A DNA stretch of 64,000 nt from Clostridium sp. CS001 (GCF_020443565.1 NZ_JAIZZN010000002.1:124001-188000); one strand, 5' to 3'. Positions 24,922 to 33,302 are shown, numbered from the stretch's first letter. Translations and numbers: made by a program. Notes: generated by a model not told the origin, from the letters alone.

Positions 24922-25632
24922 ATGAAAAACACTAAAAAATTTATGATATTATTTGTTTCAACAATAGTTACTTTATCACTTGCAGGCTGTAGTGGTAGAA
25001 CTGAAACTGGAAGTAAGGATGCAGATGGTGCACTAAAAGCTTTTAATGCTATTGTTAAAGCAAATCCTAACAATAAGGGCTTTCACAATGCTCTTCAACA
25101 TTGGGGATTTAAGCTTAGTAATGCTGATAAGTTCGAATGGACTAAGGATACTTCCGCAAATAAAATAGATTATGCTATGGTAATGGAAGCGGATCCATTA
25201 ATTAAAGCAGGTCTGGATGTTACAAAACTAGATCCAAATAAGTGGGTATATAAACCTGCGGAGGTTGAAGCAGGAGTTCAGTTACCAAATAGATTAATTT
25301 TTCCTTATAATGTAAGTGACAAAAAAGAAACCTCTAATGGCTCAGAAGATGCTTTCAGAAGAGTTTTAAAACAGGATCCAAATCTAATTAAATATATTAA
25401 AGATGAAAAGCATTATATGCTAATACTTGGAGAAGGCAACTCAGTGCACTTTACAGAGACTTTAGGATCATCTGATGAGTATATGGAGTTTGTACTTAAG
25501 GCAGAACCATTAATTAAAGCAGGACTAGACGTTACAAAGCTTGAAGGTACTGGCTTTAAATTAGAAGTAGCTGGTAAAGATAATATGGAAAGTAACGATG
25601 ATCAATTAGTTAAGGGCTATAAATTAAAATAA
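24922..25632 (+). CDS. Lipoprotein with internal duplication, unknown function
   Basis: 236 residues from the ATG 9 nt after AAAGGAG (the longer frame starts within the ribosome region). Signal peptide with lipobox LAGC (Cys near residue 21), so it should be anchored outside the membrane. The mature part contains two related units: ...MEADPLIKAGLDVTKLDPNKW and ...KAEPLIKAGLDVTKLEGTGF, each preceded by a helix-rich stretch (NPNNKGFHNALQHWGFKLS; DPNLIKYIKDEKHYMLILGEGNS). I do not recognise the family. Its promoter has the response-regulator box shared with the copper genes, and copA follows, so a role in sensing or binding metal or in envelope stress is inferred. It has no Cys/Met-rich copper motif. 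Confidence 0.7.
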   Translation: MKNTKKFMILFVSTIVTLSLAGCSGRTETGSKDADGALKAFNAIVKANPNNKGFHNALQHWGFKLSNADKFEWTKDTSANKIDYAMVMEADPLIKAGLDVTKLDPNKWVYKPAEVEAGVQLPNRLIFPYNVSDKKETSNGSEDAFRRVLKQDPNLIKYIKDEKHYMLILGEGNSVHFTETLGSSDEYMEFVLKAEPLIKAGLDVTKLEGTGFKLEVAGKDNMESNDDQLVKGYKLK

Positions 25633-25640
25633 ATTATAAT

Positions 25641-25697
25641 TGTATTATACACTTTATACTACATAATACAATTATCTTACATCCCCCCACATGGGGG
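25641..25697 (+). promoter_or_regulatory. copA promoter with CsoR-type operator
   Basis: TTGTAT (25641-25646), 17 bp, TAATAC (25664-25669) make a plausible sigma-A promoter inside an 11-bp inverted repeat (25638-25648 with 25663-25673). Just downstream, CCCCC-ACAT-GGGGG (25684-25697) is the only GC block in the region and matches the C-run/G-run operators of the copper repressor CsoR. This places the repressor site over the transcription start. Confidence 0.75.
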
Positions 25698-25712
25698 TAG
25701 GGAGGCGTCTAA

Positions 25713-25790
25713 ATGAATAAAGAGAAAGTCAATGCATTGCAAGCACTAAAAACTTCAATATGGACAAATAATAAGATTTTAAGGAGGTAA
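25713..25790 (+). pseudogene. csoR: Relic of csoR (first codons only)
   Basis: A 25-codon reading frame with a perfect ribosome site (GGGAGG, 7 nt before ATG). Its beginning, MNKEKVNALQALKT, is what clostridial CsoR/DUF156 repressors start with (usually followed by ARGQIDGI), but the frame then departs and stops after 25 codons. The Cys-His-Cys copper site of CsoR is absent. It lies between the CsoR-type operator and copA, the normal place of csoR. Most likely the gene lost all but its 5' end by deletion. The alternative is a leader peptide whose stop codon overlaps copA's ribosome site. Confidence 0.6.
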
Positions 25791-25796
25791 TGTTAG

Positions 25797-28250
25797 GTGG
25801 AAACAAAATCATTAAAAATAGAAGGAATGACTTGTGCTGCTTGCGCGAAAGCTGTTGAAAGAACTTCAAAGAAATTACCAGGAGTGGCTGAGGCAAGCGT
25901 AAATTTTGCTACTGAAAAATTAAGTATATCCTATGATGAAACACTGGTTAAGTTATTAGACATACAAAACGCTATAGAAAAAGCAGGTTATAAAGCTTTA
26001 GTTGAAACCAGTAATAAAACCTTGAAAATAGAGGGGATGACCTGCGCTGCTTGTGCAAAAAATATAGAAAGAGTTACAAAAAAACTCCCTGGTGTGGTAG
26101 ACGCCAACGTAAATTTTGCTACTGAAAAATTGAATATAAGCTTTGAACCTTCGCTGGTAAGAACTTCTGATATAAAGAAAGCAATTGAAAAGGCAGGATA
26201 TAAAGCTTTAGAAGATGAGAGCAATGTGGATAATGATAGAGAAAAAAAAGAAAAAGAAATAAAAGCTTTATGGAATAGATTTATAATATCAGCAGTATTT
26301 GCGCTGCCATTACTTCTAATTGCCATGGGACCAATGGTTGCAGAAAAGTTGAATTATCATCTTCCTTCAATTATTGACCCTATGGCACATCCAGAGGTTT
26401 ACGCAATTATGCAATTAATACTTGTAATCCCAGTTATGATTACTGGTAAAAAGTATTTTATTGTGGGATTTAAATCTTTAGTAAAGTTAAGTCCCAACAT
26501 GGATTCGCTTATATCCATTGGAACCTCTGCAGCATTTTTGTATAGCTTATTTGCTGTATCTGAGATAATATTTATGGGCAATGTGGATTACGTAATGTAC
26601 TTTGAATCAGCAGGTGTTATTTTGACACTTATTACTCTAGGCAAGTATTTGGAAGCAGTTTCAAAAGGAAAAACTTCTGAGGCAATTAAAAAACTTATGG
26701 GACTAGCACCCAAAACTGCTATTATCATAAGAGATAATAATGAAGTTGAAATTTCCATTGATGAAGTAGAAGTGGGTGATATAGTAGTTGTGAGGCCTGG
26801 TGAGAAGATGCCTGTAGATGGTGAAGTAGTAGAAGGCATCACATCTGTGGATGAGTCCATGCTTACAGGGGAAAGTATGCCTGTAGAAAAAAAGATTGGA
26901 GATAGAATTATAGGAGCTAGTATTAATAAAAATGGTTCCATTAAATATAAAGCTACTAAGGTGGGAAAAGATACGGCCCTAGCACAAATTGTAACTTTGG
27001 TGGAAAACGCACAGGGTTCAAAAGCTCCAATAGCTAGAATGGCAGATGTTATCTCAAGCTACTTTGTGCCTGTGGTTATAGTAATTGCACTAGTTTCATC
27101 ATTAGGATGGTTCTTATCTGGTGAATCCGTAGTGTTTTCATTAACAATATTCATTTCAGTACTTGTTATAGCTTGTCCTTGTGCTCTTGGTCTAGCAACA
27201 CCTACAGCTATTATGGTGGGAACAGGAAAAGGTGCAGAATATGGGGTGCTTATAAAAAGTGGAACAGCACTAGAAACTGCGCATAAAATTCAAACTATAG
27301 TATTTGATAAAACTGGTACACTGACTGAAGGAAAACCAAAGGTAACAGATATAGTTACTGTAGAGGGCATTGATGAAACATTCTTACTTCAAATAGCTGC
27401 CTCAGCAGAAAAAGGCTCTGAACATCCATTGGGTGAGTCTATAGTTAAGGGTGCAGAAGAAAGATCCTTAGAATTTAAAAGAGTAGATAATTTTAAAGCT
27501 ATACCTGGTTACGGGATAGAAGTTAGTATAGAGGGAAATAAAATATTGTTAGGAAATAGAAAACTTATGATAGAAAGTGGAATCTCCTTAGAAAAATTAG
27601 AGGACATTTCAAACAAACTTGCTGAAGAAGGTAAAACTCCAATGTATATAGCTATTGAAAATAAACTTAGTGGTATCATTGCAGTAGCAGATACAGTTAA
27701 AGAGAATAGTAAAAAAGCAATAGAAAGACTTCATGCTATGGGAATAGAAGTTGCAATGATAACTGGTGATAACAAAAGGACTGCGGCAGCTATTGCATCG
27801 CAGGTTGGTATTGATAGAATACTAGCAGAAGTTTTACCTGAGGATAAATCAAATGAAGTTAAGAAACTTCAAGCAGAAGGTAAAAAAGTTGCTATGGTTG
27901 GAGATGGAATTAATGATGCACCTGCACTTGCCCAGGCTGATATAGGTATAGCTATAGGTTCTGGAACTGATGTAGCAATGGAATCTGCGGATATAGTACT
28001 TATGAGAAGTGATTTAATGGACGTGCCTACAGCTATTCAGTTAAGTAAGAAAACTATAACTAATATAAAGCAAAATTTGTTTTGGGCTTTTGGATATAAT
28101 GTTTTAGGAATACCAGTTGCAATGGGAGTTTTATATTTATTTGGTGGACCACTATTAAACCCAATTATTGCAGCCCTTGCAATGAGTTTTAGTTCAGTTT
28201 CAGTATTAACAAATGCTTTAAGGTTAAAAGGTTTTAAACCTTTAACATAA
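25797..28250 (+). CDS. copA: Copper-transporting P1B-type ATPase CopA
   Basis: 817-residue membrane pump that exports Cu(I) using ATP. Two N-terminal HMA domains, each with MTCAACA (residues about 8-14 and 82-88), then eight membrane helices with the P1B-1 signatures: CPC in [15 protein letters not shown], the phosphorylation site DKTGTLTEG, the HP dipeptide in [11 protein letters not shown] in [19 protein letters not shown], and helix-7/8 residues YN (FGYNVLGIP) and MSFSSVSV, which together specify Cu(I). GTG start after AAGGAGG. It follows the CsoR-type operator and the csoR relic. Strong intrinsic terminator after the stop. Confidence 0.97.
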   Translation: METKSLKIEGMTCAACAKAVERTSKKLPGVAEASVNFATEKLSISYDETLVKLLDIQNAIEKAGYKALVETSNKTLKIEGMTCAACAKNIERVTKKLPGVVDANVNFATEKLNISFEPSLVRTSDIKKAIEKAGYKALEDESNVDNDREKKEKEIKALWNRFIISAVFALPLLLIAMGPMVAEKLNYHLPSIIDPMAHPEVYAIMQLILVIPVMITGKKYFIVGFKSLVKLSPNMDSLISIGTSAAFLYSLFAVSEIIFMGNVDYVMYFESAGVILTLITLGKYLEAVSKGKTSEAIKKLMGLAPKTAIIIRDNNEVEISIDEVEVGDIVVVRPGEKMPVDGEVVEGITSVDESMLTGESMPVEKKIGDRIIGASINKNGSIKYKATKVGKDTALAQIVTLVENAQGSKAPIARMADVISSYFVPVVIVIALVSSLGWFLSGESVVFSLTIFISVLVIACPCALGLATPTAIMVGTGKGAEYGVLIKSGTALETAHKIQTIVFDKTGTLTEGKPKVTDIVTVEGIDETFLLQIAASAEKGSEHPLGESIVKGAEERSLEFKRVDNFKAIPGYGIEVSIEGNKILLGNRKLMIESGISLEKLEDISNKLAEEGKTPMYIAIENKLSGIIAVADTVKENSKKAIERLHAMGIEVAMITGDNKRTAAAIASQVGIDRILAEVLPEDKSNEVKKLQAEGKKVAMVGDGINDAPALAQADIGIAIGSGTDVAMESADIVLMRSDLMDVPTAIQLSKKTITNIKQNLFWAFGYNVLGIPVAMGVLYLFGGPLLNPIIAALAMSFSSVSVLTNALRLKGFKPLT

Positions 28251-28273
28251 AACCAATTATAATTAAAACATTA

Positions 28274-28315
28274 AAAAGGTTCAAGTATTATACGCATGTA
28301 TTACTTGAACCTTTT
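28274..28315. terminator. Terminator between copA and the convergent LDCC gene
   Basis: AAAAGGTTCAAGTA (28274-28287) and TACTTGAACCTTTT (28302-28315) form a 14-bp stem usable from both sides. Confidence 0.8.
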
Positions 28316-28371
28316 ATACAAGGAGACTTGGGTTATGTTTAATATAGAATATACTTAAATAAAGGATATTT

Positions 28372-28512
28372 CTATTTTTTATTGTTTACAGTGTTTTTAT
28401 GTTTATCAGAGTTTAATCCACAACAATCTAATTTTTTACCACCATAAGCTTTTTCATTAGCATTTTCTATATCTTTTAGGAACTTTTCAAACCATTGTTT
28501 TAACATTTTCAT
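28372..28512 (-). CDS. LDCC-motif small putative metal-binding protein
   Basis: 46-residue protein on the minus strand, too short for usual ORF cut-offs. Start codon at 28512, 8 nt after GGAGG. The N-terminal half is an amphipathic helix (MKMLKQWFEKFLKDIENA), followed by YGGKKLDCCGLN. The vicinal Cys pair in LDCCG is the signature of the clostridial 'LDCC motif' putative metal-binding peptides. It is convergent with copA and shares its terminator, which supports a link with copper: a small cytoplasmic chelator or chaperone is a reasonable guess. Confidence 0.75.
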   Translation of the reverse strand: MKMLKQWFEKFLKDIENANEKAYGGKKLDCCGLNSDKHKNTVNNKK

Positions 28513-28666
28513 ATATATTCCTCCAATTTATTTCATATCCTTAAGTAAATAGTACAATTAGTTGCTAACCGTCCCTACCTAAATTACCTAAATCAATAAA
28601 TCAATGTAATTTATAATTTTAATTGTACAAAAAAGATGTGAAGAGATTATAAAGATATCTTTAAAT

Positions 28667-29035
28667 TTATTTAGGAAATGTCAGAATAAAAGTACTGCCT
28701 TCACCTAAGATACTTTTTACATTGATTGTTCCCTTATGAGCCTCAACAATGGCTTTTACAATAGTCAGTCCTATACCAGTACCACCTGTGTTTTTATCAC
28801 GAGATTCATCACTTCTGTAAAACATTTCAAAAATGAATGGTAAATCTTTTTGGGAAATTCCGATTCCATTATCCTTTACCTCTATTATTATATTATCATT
28901 TTCAATCTTTAGAGTTAAGAAAACTTCTTCATCTTTTTTAGAATATTTGAGCGAATTTGAAAGCAAATTATACATTACTTGCTTTAATTTATCTTTATCC
29001 ATTAATACATCAACATTTTGAGCCAAATCTGAATA
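28667..29035 (-). pseudogene. Truncated histidine kinase, ATPase domain only
   Basis: Encodes the HATPase domain of a sensor kinase: N-box KLKQVMYNLLSNSLKYS, G1 DNGIGIS, F-box FEMFYRSDESR, G2 GGTGIGLTIVKAIVEAHKG, ending normally at FPK. The sensor, membrane helices, HAMP and His-containing dimerisation domain are gone. Reading further upstream leaves the kinase pattern and runs antisense into the SHOCT gene, so the break is at about 29035. It is related to, but clearly different from, the intact kinase at 29729. There is no convincing start; a TTG at 29026 without a ribosome site could give a 119-residue ATPase fragment. Confidence 0.75.
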
Positions 29036-29069
29036 AATTTTTGAGCCTAAATTGTTATATGGATATAAT

Positions 29070-29282
29070 ATGATGGGAGGTTGGTTTGGAATGATGTTTA
29101 TTCCTTTAATTTTAATTGGAGTAGTTATATATATAGTTTACAAACAATTGCCCAATAATAATTTTAAAGTTATAAGTGGTGGAGATAATCTTTTAGATAT
29201 CTTAAATGAAAGATTGGCTCGTGGGGAAATAAATGAAGAGGAATATAATCATAAAAAAAATGTACTATTAAAACATGAATAA
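29070..29282 (+). CDS. SHOCT-domain small membrane protein
   Basis: About 70 residues: a Gly/Met-rich N-terminus (MMGGWFGMMF), one membrane helix (IPLILIGVVIYIVYK) and a C-terminal SHOCT motif (LLDILNERLARGEINEEEYNHKKNVLL). Such proteins commonly sit near metal-resistance genes and two-component systems; their function is unknown. The start is uncertain: ATG 29070/29073 has only a weak GGAT ahead, TTG 29052 has none, and ATG 29091 lies 10 nt after GGGAGG. The gene begins exactly at the break point of the truncated kinase, so its promoter and leader may have been changed by that rearrangement. Confidence 0.75.
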   Translation: MMGGWFGMMFIPLILIGVVIYIVYKQLPNNNFKVISGGDNLLDILNERLARGEINEEEYNHKKNVLLKHE

Positions 29283-29448
29283 TAAAACAATATTAGTCAT
29301 GTCAAAAGAGTAATGAAGAATTCTCTTTCGGCATGATTTTTTTATTTGATTAAATTCTTCATTTGTTAATTTCCCAGGTTCAGTTGATACTTGATCTGAG
29401 GTTCTTATTTTTTCACAACATGAAATAAAGTAGCAACCCCATATTTTT
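29283..29448 (-). pseudogene. Possible decayed small cysteine/SHOCT-like gene
   Basis: The minus strand reads, without ATG/GTG/TTG start, ...WGCYFISCCEKIRTSDQ and ...EPGKLTNEEFNQIKK, that is a Cys-containing start and a SHOCT-like end, then runs into the SHOCT terminator. Composition looks coding but no ribosome site is seen. It could be a decayed relative of the neighbouring SHOCT gene. Confidence 0.25.
29296..29345 (+). terminator. Terminator of the SHOCT gene
   Basis: TCATG..AAAGAG pairs with CTCTTT..CATGA across 29296-29337 and is followed by seven T residues. Confidence 0.75.
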
Positions 29449-29525
29449 ATAGTAGTGCTAATATAACATATAAAATATTATATTAAAGTATTATAAAAGT
29501 AAAATTTGTGTAAAAAGAGCACTAT

Positions 29526-29560
29526 ATCTACATAGAATCTACATAATAAAATGGTATAAT
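29526..29560 (+). promoter_or_regulatory. Response-regulator box and promoter of the kinase operon
   Basis: Two identical boxes ATCTACATA (29526-29534 and 29537-29545), 9 bp, then TG-N-TATAAT (extended -10 at 29555-29560). The boxes cover the place of the -35. This is the best copy of the motif in the window. ATGTAGATT behind the -10 adds an inverted half-site. Confidence 0.75.
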
Positions 29561-29584
29561 GTAGATTATTATATTGAGAGGAGT

Positions 29585-29725
29585 ATGATAGTAGATTTCC
29601 AAGATTTTGATAGAATAATTGATGTACGCATCAAAAATATACGTGAGAAAATAAAAGAGGACATCAGAAATCCTAAATATACATTAACCGTAACTAGAAT
29701 CGGTTATAAATTTGGCGGTGATTAA
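29585..29725 (+). pseudogene. Relic of a second OmpR-type response regulator
   Basis: 46 codons (ATG at 29585 to TAA at 29725) match the last 45 codons of the regulator at 24058, about 80% at nucleotide level and including GGCGGTGATTAATTTAT after the coding part. What remains is the recognition helix and wing (DRIIDVRIKNIREKIKED...VTRIGYKFGGD). The receiver domain and most of the wing domain are missing, but a regulator-style leader (GAGAGGAGT) is still present in front, as in the intact gene. It directly precedes the kinase, so a regulator-kinase operon lost most of its regulator by internal deletion. Confidence 0.85.
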
Positions 29726-29728
29726 TTT

Positions 29729-31099
29729 ATGCAAAGCATAAGAAAAAGATTAAGTATTATTTTGACATGTACTGCTATATTAGCGCTTTTTCTATCTACA
29801 CTATTTGTCAATATAACAATATCAAGAACCTTTGACAACTATTTAGTAGAAATACAAAACAAAAGAAATACTAGAATAGTAAAATATTTAGAAGATGTAT
29901 ATGGAAAAGATGGTAAATGGGATGAAACCTCAGGAATAGAAATTACCCATGAAGCCTATATGAGTAATTATTGTCTTACTCTTAAGGATGAAAATAACAA
30001 AGTTATATGGGGTATGAACCCTAATGATATAGCTCACAATATTAACGTTAATGTTAATATGCATGTTAAAAATGAAGGGGTTTACACTGCGAGCACATTT
30101 CAGATAAAATCTAAGGATAAAATCGTAGGAAATATAGAAATAGGACAATATGCTCCGGTATTATTATCTGAAGAAGATGTGAATTTTAAAGATTCAATAA
30201 ATAAAAGTATCATTATAAGTGTTGTACTTTCGATTTTAATAACAATATTAATTAGTTTATTTATTTCCAAGCAATTTTCTACCCCACTAAGGCAAGTTTC
30301 AAGGATATCAGTGCACCTATCAAAGGGAAATTACAATGAAAGATCAAAGGATAAAAGTAGTATTATAGAACTTGAAGATTTAAGAAATAGCATAAATACA
30401 CTTGGGGAAAAGCTTCAGCATCAGGATATACTTAGAAAAAGGTTAATATCAGATATATCCCATGAAATTAGGACTCCCCTTAATATTCTTCAAAACAATT
30501 TAGAAGCTATGATTGATGGTATTTTTCCAGCAGATAATGAAAGATTAAATAACTTAAATGATGAAGTTATTAGATTTGGAAAGCTTTTAAACAATTTAAA
30601 TGTCTTAAAAAAAGTTGAAGGGGAAGAACTAATTCTAAATGCTCAGGAGATTTCTTTAAAGGATATTCTTTTTCCTATAATAAAGGAGTTTGAATTAATA
30701 TCAGAAAATAAGAATGTTAAAATAACATTAGAATGTAAAAATAATAATCAATTTAACATTCTAGGGGACGGCGATAAAATAAAACAAGTAATTATTAATT
30801 TACTTTCAAATGCTATTAAGTTTACACCAGAGAAAGGAGAAATTAATATTACTTTAAAGGAGATAGATGAGAAAATTATCTTAAAAATAGAAGATACCGG
30901 CATTGGCATTAAGGAAGAGGATTTACCTTATATATTTGAAAGGTTGTATCGGGGAGACAAGAGCAGACATGCAATAGAAGGCTCTGGAATTGGGCTTACC
31001 ATTGTAAAGAATATATTAGCCCTTCATAATGCAGATATAGAAGTGAAAAGTAAGGAAGGTAAAGGTAGCGTGTTTATTGTGTATTTTGATAAAGCCTGA
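29729..31099 (+). CDS. Sensor histidine kinase
   Basis: 456 residues, membrane-bound. Transmembrane helix 1 at residues 9-29, extracellular sensor of about 120 residues, transmembrane helix 2 at about 160-182, HAMP 183-235, HisKA with the phospho-acceptor in ISHEIRTPLNILQNN (His near 247), and HATPase with N-box KQVIINLLSNAIKF, DTGIGIK and GSGIGLTIVKN. The sensor contains Asn/His/Met-bearing segments (NINVNVNMHVKN), which could bind metal, but no clear motif. ATG overlaps the trailer of the regulator relic (3 bp after its stop), so translation may be coupled to the relic. The likely partner is the regulator at 24058. Confidence 0.93.
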   Translation: MQSIRKRLSIILTCTAILALFLSTLFVNITISRTFDNYLVEIQNKRNTRIVKYLEDVYGKDGKWDETSGIEITHEAYMSNYCLTLKDENNKVIWGMNPNDIAHNINVNVNMHVKNEGVYTASTFQIKSKDKIVGNIEIGQYAPVLLSEEDVNFKDSINKSIIISVVLSILITILISLFISKQFSTPLRQVSRISVHLSKGNYNERSKDKSSIIELEDLRNSINTLGEKLQHQDILRKRLISDISHEIRTPLNILQNNLEAMIDGIFPADNERLNNLNDEVIRFGKLLNNLNVLKKVEGEELILNAQEISLKDILFPIIKEFELISENKNVKITLECKNNNQFNILGDGDKIKQVIINLLSNAIKFTPEKGEINITLKEIDEKIILKIEDTGIGIKEEDLPYIFERLYRGDKSRHAIEGSGIGLTIVKNILALHNADIEVKSKEGKGSVFIVYFDKA

Positions 31100-31171
31100 T
31101 AAGAAGTTAAAACAAGGCTAAGTAATTAAGATAGAATGTACAATTCTAAGCCTTTTAATTTTAGAAACATA

Positions 31172-31200
31172 AAACGGAGCCATTTTGACTCCGTTTTTTT
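31172..31200. terminator. Terminator of the kinase gene
   Basis: AAACGGAG (31172-31179) with CTCCGTTT (31189-31196), seven T residues in total after the stem. Lies between the convergent kinase and TauE-fusion genes. Confidence 0.85.
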
Positions 31201-31255
31201 ATATCACCTTTTGAACTTTAATAATTTATTGATGTATTGTATTTTTTTAATTGAA

Positions 31256-33079
31256 TTACTTCTTTAGATATTTATAACGAATCTTTTCTAAATCTGTAGT
31301 CTTTAAGTCATCGACTACATCAATTATCCCAAGAACAGCATCATTCTTAAGAATTGCAAAGCTACCGATTTTTTTAGGACTAAATTCTACTTCATTTACA
31401 CCCTTTTTTGCTGTAAAGGAAGAAATCTCCTCTGCAGTGGTTGTATCTACAATAGAATATTTGCCCTCAGCATTGTCAAAATCACTTAAATCAAAGGTTA
31501 ACTTTGTATTTATACCATTGCCTGTAACTATTATGAGAGGCTTTAATTCATATCCAATACCTTTAAATTTAGCACTCTGATAGCTTCCAGAAGGGATGGC
31601 CTTGCTAATTAGAGTTTCTGTTGGCACCGAGGTTATATCATTACCATAAATACTAGGTTTAACTGGTTCATCTGAACTTTCATCTACAGGACCTGCACAG
31701 CAGCTTGGACCTGTACTTGGCGGTGGTAACGATGAATCATTTTTTGAGGTATCCACAGCATCAAGTTTATCTACAACCTTAATTACCCCTCTTATCATCC
31801 CCATCCAACAACTAAAGTTTATGTCCTTATCACCTGGAGTAAATTCTATAATATTTTCACCTTTTTTTATTTTTTGCTCAACGTTTAGTGATTTAGCTAC
31901 AATTGAATTATTACAAGAATTTAATTCCTTTCCATCAATTACCCATTTAACAGGTATTCCTTTTTGAACATAGAAGGCATTAGGAGTATATCCGTTATTA
32001 CTGGCAGTCATATTTATAACCTGAACTCCGTCCTGCAAGGTAGCCTTGGCAACATTTGCATTAGAAGCACCATTAGAATCTCCACCTAGAAGGTTGGTTG
32101 AAGTTTTAGCCAAGGCTGTAAGCGGATTAATATTAATTCCAGCCAGTGCAAACCCCCTATTTCCCATAATAAGACCAAGCACAATTATAAGAACACCACT
32201 AACTTTAAGAATTTTCTTTGTGTATCCTTTGCTAAGTAAGCCTGATATCGCTCCAAAAGTTAGCATAAGTGGAACTGTTCCGATTGCAAACATAAACATG
32301 GATAAGGCACCTTTTGTTGCACTGCCTGTTCCAAGAGCAAAAAGTTGCATGGTTTGAAGTGGTCCGCAGGGCATAAGTCCATTTAAAACTCCAACTATAA
32401 ATGGAGAACCAGATTTATTTTTAGCTTTACATGCAGAATGCGGCAATTTAATACTAAATTTTCTAAAGGCACTAAAGCCGGCCATATTAAATCCCATCAT
32501 AATCATAAATGCTCCAGCAAAAATTTGCATCCCAGCTTTTGCTGTAATTGAAAGTGAAAATACAGAGCCAAGAGCACCAATTATACCTCCAAGGATTGTA
32601 TAAGATACAACTCTACCTAAATTGTATAAAAGAGATGGAATAATAGCATCAAACTTATTGTTGCTCTCTTTTGTTATACTTTGTGAAATCATAATTCCAC
32701 CGCACATTCCAACGCAGTGTATGGAAGTAAGAATTCCAACCACAAAAAGAACAGCATAGGAGGCATTATTAAGCTTTGCGTCCATATCAAAACCACTAGT
32801 CTTTAATCCGAGAAGAACTATAGCAGCTACTATTATGAGGATTCCCATAAACTTGTAGTCCTTTGGAGTTTCCGTAGTGTAGCCAGCATTTTTAATGGTA
32901 GCTTTGATTTTGCTCAGATTACATAAGCTTTCATCATACTCGATTTCAGCGAACTGACCACTATAGCTTGCTTTGACATTTAATATTCCGTCTAGTTTAT
33001 TTATAGCTTTTTCAACCCGACTCTCACAAGATGTACAGGTCATATCGTACACCTTAATGGTTTCCCTTCTAATACTCAT
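31256..33079 (-). CDS. HMA-TauE/SafE-cupredoxin fusion membrane protein
   Basis: 607 residues. Order: HMA domain (1-70) with copper site MTCTSCESR; a six- to seven-helix TauE/SafE-like (DsbD/UreH-type) membrane domain (about 75-315) with CVGMCGG and LNGLMPCGPLQTMQLFALGTG, both Cys-containing loops typical of the cytochrome-oxidase-assembly/metal subgroup; a cupredoxin-like domain (about 345-445) with NSCNNSIVAK and FSCWMGM as possible copper ligands; a linker with GPSCCAGP; and a C-terminal beta domain without family assignment. Probably moves or hands over copper at the membrane; 'sulfite exporter' annotations of this family are misleading here. ATG after GGAGGG. Its promoter carries the response-regulator boxes. 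Confidence 0.88.
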   Translation of the reverse strand: MSIRRETIKVYDMTCTSCESRVEKAINKLDGILNVKASYSGQFAEIEYDESLCNLSKIKATIKNAGYTTETPKDYKFMGILIIVAAIVLLGLKTSGFDMDAKLNNASYAVLFVVGILTSIHCVGMCGGIMISQSITKESNNKFDAIIPSLLYNLGRVVSYTILGGIIGALGSVFSLSITAKAGMQIFAGAFMIMMGFNMAGFSAFRKFSIKLPHSACKAKNKSGSPFIVGVLNGLMPCGPLQTMQLFALGTGSATKGALSMFMFAIGTVPLMLTFGAISGLLSKGYTKKILKVSGVLIIVLGLIMGNRGFALAGININPLTALAKTSTNLLGGDSNGASNANVAKATLQDGVQVINMTASNNGYTPNAFYVQKGIPVKWVIDGKELNSCNNSIVAKSLNVEQKIKKGENIIEFTPGDKDINFSCWMGMIRGVIKVVDKLDAVDTSKNDSSLPPPSTGPSCCAGPVDESSDEPVKPSIYGNDITSVPTETLISKAIPSGSYQSAKFKGIGYELKPLIIVTGNGINTKLTFDLSDFDNAEGKYSIVDTTTAEEISSFTAKKGVNEVEFSPKKIGSFAILKNDAVLGIIDVVDDLKTTDLEKIRYKYLKK

Positions 33080-33110
33080 AAATTCCCTCCATGTACATGT
33101 ATTTGTTATA

Positions 33111-33145
33111 AGTATATAAAAAAGGTGTGTTGATTTTATGAAGAT
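33111..33145 (-). promoter_or_regulatory. Response-regulator box and promoter of the TauE fusion gene
   Basis: On the minus strand: ATCTTCATA (33145-33137), two bases, ATCAACACA (33134-33126), 9 bp, TATACT (33116-33111). Same spacing as at 23938, 24853 and 29526; the second box has two mismatches to the best copy. Confidence 0.6.
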
Positions 33146-33185
33146 GGAAGTAGTTTAAATATAAAACATAATTAACTTAGCACAT

Positions 33186-33235
33186 AAAAACGCCTAAATA
33201 TTATATTTTGTATAATATTTAGGCGTTTTTTTATG
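33186..33235. terminator. Terminator of the amino-acid ABC operon
   Basis: A perfect 20-bp stem (33186-33205 with 33211-33230), A-run on one side and T-run on the other. It lies after the ATPase gene on the minus strand. Confidence 0.85.
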
Positions 33236-33302
33236 GTTACAAGTTAATATAGTTGTGCTATAAGCGGAATAGTTGTTAACTGTCCCCGACTTTCCATGTT
33301 AT

